Source: Flavobacterium jejuense
GTDB taxonomy: Bacteria; Bacteroidota; Bacteroidia; Flavobacteriales; Flavobacteriaceae
Assembly: GCF_006491595.2 (NCBI RefSeq)
Contig: NZ_VEVQ02000014.1
Location: 55,906 to 119,905, forward strand
Reading direction: 5' to 3'
DNA length: 64,000 nucleotides
In this document: piece after piece, positions 53,830 to 62,479 of the stretch
How the letters are laid out: every line of letters starts with the position of its first letter
Numbering within the stretch: the stretch's first letter is position 1
The notes under the pieces: generated by a model
What the model saw: only the letters and a program-made list of their open reading frames with translations
What the model was told of the DNA's origin: nothing
Databases searched by the model: none
Made by a program: the position numbers and the translations under genes

Positions 53830-55137
53830 ATGTCAAAGAAATCGATATATATCTTATTAGGAACTGTTATAGGTTTAATCGTGCTTTTAGTTGCATTAAA
53901 AAAAGGAGGCGTTATAGGTAATAATGATGATAGTAAAGAGGTTGAAGTTACCAAAGTGAGCCAAATGTCTATCATAGAAACAGTTTCTGCAACTGGAAAA
54001 ATTCAGCCAGAAATAGAAGTAAAAATATCATCTGAAGTTTCAGGAGAAATTATTCAATTGCCAATTAAAGAAGGACAACAAGTGAAAAAAGGAGATTTAT
54101 TAGTAAAAATAAATCCAGATATATATGTTTCAGGTGTAAATAGAACAGCCGCTTCATTGTCCACTACAAAAGCAGGTTTAAGTCAGGCAGAAGCTCAAGT
54201 AAAAGAAGCAAAGGCTAATTATGATAGAAATAAACCTTTATTTGAAAAAGGAATAATCTCAAAATCAGAATGGGATAAAGTTTTATCGGCTTATGAAGTA
54301 GCTGAAGCAAACAAACAATCAGCCTATTTTAATGTCCAAAGTGCTTCGGCTACTTTAACAGAAGCGAGAGATAATTTAGGAAGAACTACTATTTATGCTC
54401 CTGCAGATGGAACCATTTCATTATTGTCTGTGGAGTTAGGAGAACGTGTTTTGGGAACCCAACAAATGGCTGGAACTGAAATCCTTCGTGTGGCTAACTT
54501 AAATAATATGGAAGTAGAAGTAGATGTCAACGAAAATGATATTGTTAAAGTAACAGTTGGTGACTCTGCTAAGATTGAGGTAGATGCTTATTTAAAGAAA
54601 GAGTTTAAAGGAGTTGTAACTAGTATTTCTAATTCGGCTAGCTCAGCTTTAACTGCTGACCAAGTAACAAATTTTAAAGTAAAAGTTAGAATATTAAAAG
54701 AGTCTTATGAAGATTTGTTAAAAGGGAAAGCACCGAATTATTCTCCATTTCGTCCAGGAATGACTGCAACGGTAGATATTATCACTACTAAAAAGGAAAA
54801 TATTATTGGAGTGCCAATTAGTGCTGTTGTAATTAAAGAGGATACTACTTCTTCTAAAAAAGATATTGTTGCTGAACTTGAAAAAGAAGAAAAACAAAAT
54901 AAAGGCACTTACAATCCTGATCAAAAATTTGAATGTGTTTTTGTGAAAGTAGGTGGTAAAGCAAAATTAAGAGTTGTAAAAACAGGAATTCAAGATGATA
55001 CAAACATTGAAATCAAGGAAGGTTTAAAGAAAGGTGAGGAGATTGTTACAGGTCCTTATACTATGGTTTCTAAAGATTTGAATACCAATGATAAAATAAA
55101 AACAGCAGGAGATAAAGACGATAAAGTAAAAAAGTAG
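53830..55137 (+). CDS. HlyD/MacA-type periplasmic adaptor protein
   Basis: 435 residues. An N-terminal membrane helix (about 5-23) is followed by a membrane-fusion adaptor: a lipoyl-like half motif (VSATGKIQPEIEVKISSEVSGEIIQLPIKEGQQVKKGDLL), a coiled-coil hairpin (about 105-185), the second lipoyl half (GRTTIYAPADGTISLLSVELGERV), a beta-barrel domain and a charged C-terminus. It links an inner-membrane transporter to TolC. No transporter gene is adjacent on either side, so the inner-membrane partner must be elsewhere. Confidence 0.92.
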   Translation: MSKKSIYILLGTVIGLIVLLVALKKGGVIGNNDDSKEVEVTKVSQMSIIETVSATGKIQPEIEVKISSEVSGEIIQLPIKEGQQVKKGDLLVKINPDIYVSGVNRTAASLSTTKAGLSQAEAQVKEAKANYDRNKPLFEKGIISKSEWDKVLSAYEVAEANKQSAYFNVQSASATLTEARDNLGRTTIYAPADGTISLLSVELGERVLGTQQMAGTEILRVANLNNMEVEVDVNENDIVKVTVGDSAKIEVDAYLKKEFKGVVTSISNSASSALTADQVTNFKVKVRILKESYEDLLKGKAPNYSPFRPGMTATVDIITTKKENIIGVPISAVVIKEDTTSSKKDIVAELEKEEKQNKGTYNPDQKFECVFVKVGGKAKLRVVKTGIQDDTNIEIKEGLKKGEEIVTGPYTMVSKDLNTNDKIKTAGDKDDKVKK

Positions 55138-55160
55138 TTGAATAGTTAAGGTTATTTTTT

Positions 55161-55191
55161 TGAGACGCAAATTTTATTTGCGTCTTTTTTT
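55161..55191 (+). terminator. Terminator of the TolC-HlyD unit
   Basis: The stem AGACGCAAA (55163-55171) pairs with TTTGCGTCT (55177-55185), loop TTTTA, followed by six more T. It confirms that the efflux transcript ends after the adaptor. Confidence 0.88.
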
Positions 55192-55213
55192 GTATTACTA
55201 AATTACTACTTCG

Positions 55214-55221
55214 TATTTTTG
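55214..55221 (+). promoter_or_regulatory. -7 element upstream of tsaB
   Basis: TATTTTTG fits TAnnTTTG and ends 18 bases before the tsaB ATG. A TTTG at 55189-55192, 21 bases upstream, may serve as the -33 part. Confidence 0.55.
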
Positions 55222-55239
55222 TATTTATAAAATTTAACA

Positions 55240-55899
55240 ATGTCTATCATTTTAAACATAGAAACAGCAACTAAAAATTGTTCAGTTTCATTAGCTAAAG
55301 GAGGAAAAACGATTATCTGCGAAGAAATTGCAACAGAAAATTTTTCTCATGCAGAAAAATTGCACGTTTTCATAGATGCTATTTTAGAGAAAACTAATTT
55401 GACTTTTAAAAATATAAATGCTGTTGCTGTAAGTCAAGGCCCTGGTTCTTATACTGGATTACGAATAGGTGTTTCATCTGCGAAAGGTTTATGCTATGCA
55501 TTGGGTTTGCCAATGATTGCTATTGATACATTAGAATTGCTAGCTAGAAGAATTAAAATTGAGAATGGAATTATTATTCCTATGATTGATGCTAGACGAA
55601 TGGAAGTATATACTTCTTTTTTTGATAAAAATCATTTAAAAATAAGAGAGACAAAAGCAGAAATTATTGATGAATCTACTTATAATGAAATAAATGACAC
55701 GATGCATTTAGTTGGTGATGGGGCTTTAAAATTCAAAGAAACTTTAACAACTGCTAATTTTATTTTTTATGATGAAGTAGTGTATCCATCTGCCAATGAA
55801 ATGAGTGCGCTTTCCTTTGAAAAGTACAAAAAAAGCGACTTTGTAGATGTCGCTTATTTTGAACCTTTTTATTTAAAAGATTTTGTATTAAATAAATAA
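55240..55899 (+). CDS. tsaB: tRNA threonylcarbamoyladenosine biosynthesis protein TsaB
   Basis: 219 residues of the ASKHA fold: ILNIETATKNCSVSLAKGG at the start, HAEKLHVFIDAILE, the signature GPGSYTGLRIGVSSAKGLCYAL and DARRMEVYTSFF. TsaB is the scaffold partner of TsaD (the enzyme) and TsaE in making t6A37 in ANN-decoding tRNAs. Its stop lies three bases from the stop of the converging mscS-like gene, with no terminator between. Confidence 0.93.
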   Translation: MSIILNIETATKNCSVSLAKGGKTIICEEIATENFSHAEKLHVFIDAILEKTNLTFKNINAVAVSQGPGSYTGLRIGVSSAKGLCYALGLPMIAIDTLELLARRIKIENGIIIPMIDARRMEVYTSFFDKNHLKIRETKAEIIDESTYNEINDTMHLVGDGALKFKETLTTANFIFYDEVVYPSANEMSALSFEKYKKSDFVDVAYFEPFYLKDFVLNK

Positions 55900-55902
55900 T
55901 AG

Positions 55903-56721
55903 TTACTTCTTTTTAATTTCTACTTGATGTGGGTAAGGGATTTCAATGCCAACTGCATCAAAAGCTATTTTACATTGTTCAAGTGTTTCACTATGAATTG
56001 TTAGGAAGTTTTCAGCATTTGTCCAAGGTCTAACTGATAAATTAATTGAGCTATCTGCTAATTCCATTACTAAAACTACTGGTGCAGGTTCTTTTAGGAC
56101 TAAAGGATTTTTGTCTAAAACTTCCAAAATAACGTCTTTCACTTGTTTTAAATCAGAATTATAATCGACTCCAATAGTTAAATCTAACCTTCTAATTCCT
56201 TCTTGGGTATAATTTTTTATAATACCATTTGATAAAGATCCATTTGGTATATAAACCGTTTGATTATTACCAGTTAATAATCGTGTGTTGAAAATTTGAA
56301 TTTCTTTTACTGATCCTATTTCTCCTTGTGCTTCAATAAGATCTCCAAGTTTGAAAGGTTTGAATAAAATAATTAAAATTCCACCTGCAAAATTTGATAA
56401 AGATCCTTGTAATGCCAAACCTACAGCTAAACCAGCTGCCCCTAATATAGCAACAAAAGAAGAAGTTGGAACTCCTAAGTTTGAAATTACAGTTATGAAA
56501 ACCAGCACTCGAAGGGTCCAAAAAATAAAATTGCCTATAAAGTTCGAAAGGGTAATATCTACTTCTCTTTTAATTAAAACCTTTTTTATTGTTTTTGTAA
56601 GAATACTTGTTAGCCAAAGTCCAGCAAATAAAATTATTATTGCCGTAACAACTTTTGGAGAATATTCAACAATTGTATTTATTATTATTTCGGTGTATTT
56701 TTCAATTTTTTCTGTAGTCAT
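55903..56721 (-). CDS. MscS-family mechanosensitive channel
   Basis: 272 residues with three N-terminal membrane helices. The pore-lining third helix contains VAILGAAGLAVGLALQGSLSNFAGGILIILFKPF, the Gly/Ala-packed signature of MscS, followed by the beta domain (GDLIEAQGEIGSVKEIQIFNTRLLTGNNQTVYIPNGSLSN) and the alpha/beta cytosolic vestibule. The length is close to E. coli MscS. It protects against sudden osmotic downshift. Its start overlaps the end of the upstream YyaL-type gene by 20 bases, which suggests translational coupling. Confidence 0.93.
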   Translation of the reverse strand: MTTEKIEKYTEIIINTIVEYSPKVVTAIIILFAGLWLTSILTKTIKKVLIKREVDITLSNFIGNFIFWTLRVLVFITVISNLGVPTSSFVAILGAAGLAVGLALQGSLSNFAGGILIILFKPFKLGDLIEAQGEIGSVKEIQIFNTRLLTGNNQTVYIPNGSLSNGIIKNYTQEGIRRLDLTIGVDYNSDLKQVKDVILEVLDKNPLVLKEPAPVVLVMELADSSINLSVRPWTNAENFLTIHSETLEQCKIAFDAVGIEIPYPHQVEIKKK

Positions 56722-58738
56722 TCTCTATTTGGTTTATAATATTTTCTATTTTAATTTCAGGAATTTGACAAGTCCTATTACTACAAAGGTAAAACAAGTC
56801 TTGTTCTTTATCAAATCTATCATTTAAAAAAGGAATATTAGTTTCGGCAGTACTTCCAGCTACTATTATATTGGGAAGGTATCTGTTATTTATTTTTTTT
56901 ATATTTTTTAAAGCATTCGTTCCACAAACTGCTAGTTCTTTTTGATTGTCTAATGTATTCATCCAAAGAGAAAGCCAGTTTGAAAAAGCAGAGGCATAAT
57001 CTATAGTAGGAAGAATGATTGCTAACATGTTTTTGTACACTTTTTCATAATAGGAATTTTCATAATAAATGCTCAAGGCATATAAATTATGTCCCATAAC
57101 CGAATTTGAAGCAGGAATTACATTGTCTTCAATTTCATAATGAGAGGCAATCAGTGCATCCGAATTTCTTGAGGTAAAAGAGAAGAATTGTTCATTCTCA
57201 TTATAAAAATGCTCCAAACAATAATCGGTTAGTTGTTTGGCATTTAACAAGTGTTTGTAGTCTAATGTAACTTGATAAAGAGTAATAAATGCTTCTATAG
57301 TAAAAGCATAATCTTCTAAGAAACCTTCAATTTTACTAGTGTTTTTTTTATAAGTATGCCAAAGGAACCCTGCTTCATTCCAAAGTTGGTTAGTAATAAA
57401 ATTAGCAATATTGATAGCTTTATCTAGGTGTTTTTGGTTATTCAATGCTTTATAGCTATCGACAAAACCTTTGATTAATAAAGCATTCCATGATGTAATA
57501 CTTTTATCATCTAATCTAGGCTTTTTTCTTTCTTTACGGATGATGTAAAGTTGTTGCTCCCAATTTTTCTTTTTCTCCTTTAAAGTGTCAACTGAAATAG
57601 CATTTGCTGAGGCAATTTCGATTAAAGATTGATTTTGAATTAAAACATATTTCTTCTCTTCTTCCCAATAGCCAAAAGAATTAATGTTAAACACATTAGC
57701 AAACAAATCAAAATCATCCTTTAAAATTGATTTTAATTCCTCTTTGGTCCAACTATAAAAAGCACCTTCTTCTAAGTGATTTTGTTCATTTAAACTATCT
57801 GCATCAAGAGAGGCAAAGTATCCTTTTTTATCATTTAAGAGTTCATTGTCACAAAATAGGATTGTTTTTTCTATGACTTCTTTGTATAATTCATTTTTGG
57901 TACGTTTATAAGCATTTGCATAAATCGAGAGGAGTTGAGCATTGTCGTATAACATTTTTTCAAAATGAGGAATATGCCATTTGATGTCAACCGAATATCT
58001 AGAAAAACCACCTTCTACAGTGTCAAATAAACCACCATAAGCCATTTTTGTCAAAGTTGTATCTACATGTTTTAAAATAGATTGGTCTTTATTTTGGAAT
58101 CCATAGCGCTGAAGAAACTCTAAGTTTGTTGGCATCATAAATTTAGGAGATCTTGAATAACCTCCATATTCTAAGTCAAAGCTTTTTTGCCATTTTTCAA
58201 TTAAACTAAAGGCTTGTTTCTTAGAAAAAATCATATCTGAATTATTTTTTTGAACTAATCCAATTAACTGAATACCTTCATGAAGTTTCTCAGCATATTC
58301 AATCATTTTTTCAGGATTGGTTTCAAATAAAAGCTGTAATTGCTCTAATGCATTTGTCCACTCTTCTTTTTTAAAGTAAGTGCCTCCCCAAACAGGTCTT
58401 CCGTCTGGCAAGCAAACTACATTTAGTGGCCAGCCACCTTGACCACTCATTATTTGGATAGCTTTCATATAGATGGCATCAATGTCTGGTCGTTCTTCTC
58501 GGTCTACTTTTATTGAGGTATAAGAAGAATTCATTACTTTGGCTACAGCTTCATCTTCAAAAGATTCGTGTTCCATGACATGACACCAATGGCAAGCAGC
58601 ATAGCCAATACTTATGATTATAAGTGTGTTGTTTTCTTTAGCGTGTTGTAAGGTTTCTTTATTCCATGCTTTCCAAAAGATTGGGTTTGTAGCATGTTGT
58701 AATAAATAAGGACTATTTTCTTTCTGTAATTCGTTCAT
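56702..58738 (-). CDS. YyaL-type thioredoxin-domain protein (DUF255)
   Basis: 678 residues. The N-terminal thioredoxin-like domain (about 1-160) has the highly conserved NSPYLLQHATNP and CHWCHVMEHESFED with Cys49 and Cys52, followed by KVDREERPDIDAIYM and GGWPLNVVCLPDGRPVWGGTYF. The remainder is an (alpha/alpha)6-barrel-like region of the N-acylglucosamine epimerase type (FEKMLYDNAQLL, SITSWNALLIKGF). This is the YyaL/SSP411 family; its substrate is not established. The start is 9 bases past the terminator hairpin that follows the dodecin gene. Confidence 0.9.
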   Translation of the reverse strand: MNELQKENSPYLLQHATNPIFWKAWNKETLQHAKENNTLIIISIGYAACHWCHVMEHESFEDEAVAKVMNSSYTSIKVDREERPDIDAIYMKAIQIMSGQGGWPLNVVCLPDGRPVWGGTYFKKEEWTNALEQLQLLFETNPEKMIEYAEKLHEGIQLIGLVQKNNSDMIFSKKQAFSLIEKWQKSFDLEYGGYSRSPKFMMPTNLEFLQRYGFQNKDQSILKHVDTTLTKMAYGGLFDTVEGGFSRYSVDIKWHIPHFEKMLYDNAQLLSIYANAYKRTKNELYKEVIEKTILFCDNELLNDKKGYFASLDADSLNEQNHLEEGAFYSWTKEELKSILKDDFDLFANVFNINSFGYWEEEKKYVLIQNQSLIEIASANAISVDTLKEKKKNWEQQLYIIRKERKKPRLDDKSITSWNALLIKGFVDSYKALNNQKHLDKAINIANFITNQLWNEAGFLWHTYKKNTSKIEGFLEDYAFTIEAFITLYQVTLDYKHLLNAKQLTDYCLEHFYNENEQFFSFTSRNSDALIASHYEIEDNVIPASNSVMGHNLYALSIYYENSYYEKVYKNMLAIILPTIDYASAFSNWLSLWMNTLDNQKELAVCGTNALKNIKKINNRYLPNIIVAGSTAETNIPFLNDRFDKEQDLFYLCSNRTCQIPEIKIENIINQIENDYRKN

Positions 58739-58746
58739 ATAAAGTT

Positions 58747-58773
58747 ATAAAAAAAGCGTTCAGTAGAACGCTT
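58747..58773 (-). terminator. Terminator of the dodecin gene
   Basis: On the minus strand AAGCGTTC (58766-58773) pairs with GAACGCTT (58754-58761), loop TACT, followed by a U-rich tract (A residues 58748-58753 on the plus strand). It ends less than ten bases before the start codon of the YyaL-type gene. Confidence 0.8.
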
Positions 58774-58795
58774 AAAGGTAAATAAAGAATTAAAA

Positions 58796-58996
58796 TTAAT
58801 CTAATTCAAAAGTGACTTTTAAATTTACTCTAAATTCAGTTACTTGGTCATTCTTAACAGAAACACTTTGATCTTGAACATAAGCAGAACGTATGTTTTT
58901 TAATGATTTTGATGCTTTTTCAATAGCTTTTTTTGTAGCATCTTCCCAGCTTTTATCTGAACTTGATAATACTTCTATAACTTTTAATACTGCCAT
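58796..58996 (-). CDS. Dodecin family flavin-binding protein
   Basis: 66 residues, the normal length for dodecins. The pattern VLKVIEVLSSSDKSWEDATKKAIEKASKSLKNIRSAYVQDQSVSVKNDQVTEFRVNLKVTFELD shows the beta-alpha-beta-beta fold, with an acid/Asn pair near the middle. Twelve copies assemble into a hollow sphere that binds flavin or riboflavin. It is a single-gene unit closed by its own terminator. Confidence 0.9.
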   Translation of the reverse strand: MAVLKVIEVLSSSDKSWEDATKKAIEKASKSLKNIRSAYVQDQSVSVKNDQVTEFRVNLKVTFELD

Positions 58997-59102
58997 AATT
59001 GTTTGTTTTTATTGTTAATAATTAATTTAAAGGTAGGTAAATGTTCGTTATATTGCAAATTATATATTTTCAAAAATTAAAATTAATAACGTTAACTTAA
59101 CA

Positions 59103-59130
59103 TTGGAAAGAAATAGTTAAAGGACTTTTG
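59103..59130 (+). promoter_or_regulatory. Possible promoter of the phosphate transporter gene
   Basis: TTG (59103-59105), then 17 bases, then GACTTTTG (59123-59130), a 7-of-8 match to TAnnTTTG. It lies 24 bases before the transporter ATG. The rest of the 158-base gap from dodecin shows no other signal. Confidence 0.4.
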
Positions 59131-59154
59131 CACTAGAATAAATTTTAAGATTAA

Positions 59155-61395
59155 ATGGAACAAATATATCTTGTAATGCTTATTGCATTGGCTCTTTTAG
59201 CTTCAATAGATTTAATGGTTGGTGTAGCTAATGATGCAGTTAATTTTTTAAATTCAGGAATAGGATCAAAAGCAGTATCTTTTAAAACCTTAATGATTGT
59301 AGCTAGTATTGGTATCGCATTGGGAGCTTTGTTTTCTAGTGGTATGATGGAAATTGCTCGTAGTGGGATTTTTGTACCAGCTATGTTTACGTTTAACGAC
59401 GTAATGATTATTTTTCTAGCAGTAATGATTACGGACGTATTGTTGTTAGATATTTTTAATTCATTAGGACTACCAACATCAACAACAGTTTCAGTTGTGT
59501 TTTCTTTATTAGGAGGAGCTGTTTGTTTGGGAATATATAAAATGATTACAAATGATGATAATACAAATTCAATTTTAGATTTTATCAATCAAGCTAAAGC
59601 AACTGAGATTGTAACCAGTATACTGTTATCTGTTGTTCTTTCATTTTCAATAGGTGCATTGGTGCAATATGTTTCAAGGATTATTTTCTCATTTCATTAT
59701 GAAAAAAGAGTGAAATATTTTGGAGCTATTTTTGGAGGAATTGGAATTTCTGCAATTACTTATTTTATTCTCTTTAAAGGACTTAAGAGTTCTTCGTTTA
59801 TGACAACTGATTTGAAAGAATTAATGAAAGAAAATCAGTTGTTAATCATAGGAATAAGTTTTTTATTTTGGACTGTCTTGTCACAAGTTTTAATTACTTT
59901 AAAAATAAATATCTTTAGAGTAATTATTATCGTCGGAACTTTTGCATTGGCACTTGCTTTTGCAGGAAATGATTTAGTGAACTTTATAGGTGTGCCTATT
60001 GCTGCATTACAATCATATGATATATACATTGCTAGTGGAAGTGATTCTACTATGCTTATGGGTGCATTAGCTTCTTCAGAATTGAAAGCTAACTTTTGGT
60101 TGTTGTTAATTGGTGGCGGAATTATGGTATATACCCTTTGGACTTCAAAGAAAGCTAAAGAAGTTATTGCTACAGGTGTGGATTTGTCTAGACAAAGTGA
60201 AGGAACAGAGCGTTTTGATGCAAATAATACATCAAGAGTTATAGTTAGAGGTGTAATGTATGTTGGGCAAGTATTGAATTATTTTTTACCAAAATCACTA
60301 GAAGTTAAAATCGATAAGCAGTTTACAAAAGCAAAATCTACTTTTAAGAAAAGTGAAGAACCGGCTTTTGATATGGTGAGAGCTTCTGTGAATTTAATGG
60401 TAGCTAGTATTTTAATAGCTATCGGAACTTCATTGAAATTACCATTATCTACTACTTATGTAACATTTATGGTTGCTATGGGTACTTCTTTTGCTGATAG
60501 AGCTTGGGATAGAGAAAGTGCAGTATATAGGGTTGCTGGAGTTATTAATGTAATAGGAGGTTGGTTTGTAACAGCATTTGTTGCTTTCTTAATGGCTGGA
60601 ATTATTGCTGTATTATTGAACTTTGGTAAAGTTTTTGCCTTTTTTGCTCTGATGGTTACAGTGGGAATTTTATTGTATAGAAGTGCTAGAAAGCATATTA
60701 AGAAAACTAAAGAAAAAGAAGAAGAAGTTAAACTTAAAAGAGAAGATATCTTTTCTATTAAAGAAATTATTTCAGAAAGTTCTTCGCAAGTAGGTAAAGT
60801 TATTCGTAAAACAAATACTTTATATACAGATGTTATTAATAATCTTGGTTTACAAGATCTTGCTAAATTAAAAGAGAATAAAAAGAAGCTTAAGAAGTTA
60901 GAAAAAGACATAGATGATCTGAAAAGTAATGTGTATTATGTAATTAAAAATTTGGATGAAACTTCTCTCGAAGCTAGTAAGTTTTATGTTCTTATTTTAG
61001 GATATTTACAAGATATGGTTCAATCAATAGGTTATATTACTTTGAATAGTCATTCGCATATTAATAATAATCATAAGCAATTGAAGTTCAATCAAATAAG
61101 GGATTTGAAATCTGTTGATAATAAATTACAAAGCTTATTTGAAAGACTAGATGCTGCATTGCAAAAAGAAGATTTTTCTCAGATAGATGAAATTTTAAAA
61201 GAGAAAGGTAGGCTTTTAGATTCTATATCAGAATTGATTCAAAAACAGATTATTAGGATAAGAACAACAGAGAATAGCCCAAAAAATAGTAAGTTGTATT
61301 TTGGATTGCTTTTGGAAACAAATGATTTAGTAAAAGCTACAATGAATTTATTAGAGTTATTCAAAGAATTTAATAAACAAATTGATAAAAAGTAA
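59155..61395 (+). CDS. Inorganic phosphate transporter (PiT) with C-terminal PhoU-like domain
   Basis: 746 residues. The N-terminal PHO4 repeat has GVANDAVNFLNSGIGSKAVS and TSTTVSVVFSLLGGAV, and the second repeat has AGNDLVNFIGVPIAA and LPLSTTYVTFMVAMGTSFADRAW. The conserved Asn-Asp pairs bind phosphate and cation. From about residue 520 a soluble, helical domain follows (IFSIKEIISESSSQVGKVIRKTNTLYTDVINNLG), reminiscent of PhoU/DUF47, as in other Bacteroidota PiT proteins. It imports phosphate driven by an ion gradient; the tail may regulate this. Confidence 0.9.
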   Translation: MEQIYLVMLIALALLASIDLMVGVANDAVNFLNSGIGSKAVSFKTLMIVASIGIALGALFSSGMMEIARSGIFVPAMFTFNDVMIIFLAVMITDVLLLDIFNSLGLPTSTTVSVVFSLLGGAVCLGIYKMITNDDNTNSILDFINQAKATEIVTSILLSVVLSFSIGALVQYVSRIIFSFHYEKRVKYFGAIFGGIGISAITYFILFKGLKSSSFMTTDLKELMKENQLLIIGISFLFWTVLSQVLITLKINIFRVIIIVGTFALALAFAGNDLVNFIGVPIAALQSYDIYIASGSDSTMLMGALASSELKANFWLLLIGGGIMVYTLWTSKKAKEVIATGVDLSRQSEGTERFDANNTSRVIVRGVMYVGQVLNYFLPKSLEVKIDKQFTKAKSTFKKSEEPAFDMVRASVNLMVASILIAIGTSLKLPLSTTYVTFMVAMGTSFADRAWDRESAVYRVAGVINVIGGWFVTAFVAFLMAGIIAVLLNFGKVFAFFALMVTVGILLYRSARKHIKKTKEKEEEVKLKREDIFSIKEIISESSSQVGKVIRKTNTLYTDVINNLGLQDLAKLKENKKKLKKLEKDIDDLKSNVYYVIKNLDETSLEASKFYVLILGYLQDMVQSIGYITLNSHSHINNNHKQLKFNQIRDLKSVDNKLQSLFERLDAALQKEDFSQIDEILKEKGRLLDSISELIQKQIIRIRTTENSPKNSKLYFGLLLETNDLVKATMNLLELFKEFNKQIDKK

Positions 61396-61402
61396 AATAA
61401 AA

Positions 61403-61460
61403 AAAATCTATAAAAAACAAAGAGCACTTTTTTAAGTGCTCTTTGTTTTTTATAGATTTT
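61403..61460. terminator. Long bidirectional terminator between PiT and nfu-like genes
   Basis: A perfect 27-bp inverted repeat (61403-61429 with 61434-61460, loop TTTT). GC-rich core GAGCACTT, long flanking A and T tracts on both sides. It separates converging genes and can terminate both. Confidence 0.88.
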
Positions 61461-61476
61461 AAGGTATTTCTAATAG

Positions 61477-62376
61477 TTAGGCATTAATTGCTTCTACTAC
61501 AATTTCATTGTCGTTTAGCATTTGTTTCAACATATTTTCAATTCCACTTTTTAATGTGAACGTAGAAGAAGGGCAACCGCTACATGCTCCTTGTAGAATT
61601 ACTTTTACTTTTTTAGATTGATCGTTATAGGATTCAAACATAATATTTCCCCCATCACTTTGAACAGCAGGCTTAATATACTCTTCAAGTATGTTAATAA
61701 TTTGTTGTGATGTAGTGTCTAAAGTATCAAAGTAAGCTTCTTGCTGTTTTGTATGAGTTTCTGTTTTTGTGATAAGAGACTCATCTACTACTATATTTCC
61801 GTTTTCAATATATTCTTTTATGAATGTTCTCAATTCCATAGTGATTTCATTCCAATCTGCAATTTCATATTTAGTGATGGAAATGTAGTTCTCATCTATA
61901 AAAACTTCTTTTACAAATGGGAAATTGAATAATTGTTTAGCAATAGGTGATGCAATAGTATCATCAATATTTTTACATTCAACTAATGTTTTCGTTAATA
62001 GTTTGTTGCAAACGAATTTTTGAACAGCAGGATTTGGAGTAGTTTCAGCATAAATTGTTATAGGCAGTTTTTTGCTAGATTTAGCTTCTTCTTTAATGAT
62101 TTCTCCTCCTTTCAGAATAAAATCTTTTATTTGTTCAGAAACAGCTTCTTGAACATCTTCCCATTCCACTATTGAAAACTTTTCAATAGCAATAAAATTA
62201 CCTGAAATATAAACTGTTTTTACAAAAGGCAAATAGAATAATTGCATCGCTAAAGGCGAGTTTTTGGTCTCGTCAATATTCTTAAATTCAAAATTTTGTC
62301 CTTTAATTATACTTTCTTCTAGTTCAAACTTTAAAACAGAAGGGTTATTTGTGCTTTTTATCGATATTTTTGACAT
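61477..62376 (-). CDS. Nfu-type Fe-S cluster carrier with duplicated N-terminal domain
   Basis: 299 residues made of three parts. Two copies of the Nfu N-terminal domain lie in tandem (about 3-90 and 100-190), each with NP-[SA]-V-x-KF, a NIDxTxxSP-[LI]-A-xQLF segment, FVKxV and a W-containing helix. The C-terminal NifU domain (about 220-299) carries the cluster cysteines in GACSGCPSSTFTLKSGIENML (Cys265, Cys268). It would carry and hand on 4Fe-4S clusters. The frame reaches 62403, but that ATG lies upstream of the -7 element; the ATG at 62376 is used. Confidence 0.92.
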   Translation of the reverse strand: MSKISIKSTNNPSVLKFELEESIIKGQNFEFKNIDETKNSPLAMQLFYLPFVKTVYISGNFIAIEKFSIVEWEDVQEAVSEQIKDFILKGGEIIKEEAKSSKKLPITIYAETTPNPAVQKFVCNKLLTKTLVECKNIDDTIASPIAKQLFNFPFVKEVFIDENYISITKYEIADWNEITMELRTFIKEYIENGNIVVDESLITKTETHTKQQEAYFDTLDTTSQQIINILEEYIKPAVQSDGGNIMFESYNDQSKKVKVILQGACSGCPSSTFTLKSGIENMLKQMLNDNEIVVEAINA

Positions 62377-62392
62377 TATAACGTGGTTTTTG

Positions 62393-62400
62393 CAAAGATA
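62393..62400 (-). promoter_or_regulatory. -7 element of the Nfu-type gene
   Basis: The minus strand reads TATCTTTG, matching TAnnTTTG, 16 bases before the ATG at 62376. The implied leader is only about ten bases. Confidence 0.55.
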
Positions 62401-62423
62401 CAAACATTTAATTTTTGATTATT

Positions 62424-62431
62424 TATATTTG
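62424..62431 (+). promoter_or_regulatory. -7 element of the choice-of-anchor L gene
   Basis: TATATTTG fits TAnnTTTG, 48 bases before the ATG. It is divergent from the Nfu promoter, with 23 bases between the two -7 elements. Confidence 0.55.
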
Positions 62432-62479
62432 TTTTAAACAACCAATTTATTAACAAAACTACAACAATTAAATAACCAA

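Noticed and set aside
59151..60911. Minus-strand open frames of up to about 150 codons opposite the phosphate transporter
   Set aside because: Antisense shadows of a hydrophobic, AT-rich gene; they match no family and have no promoter or start context.
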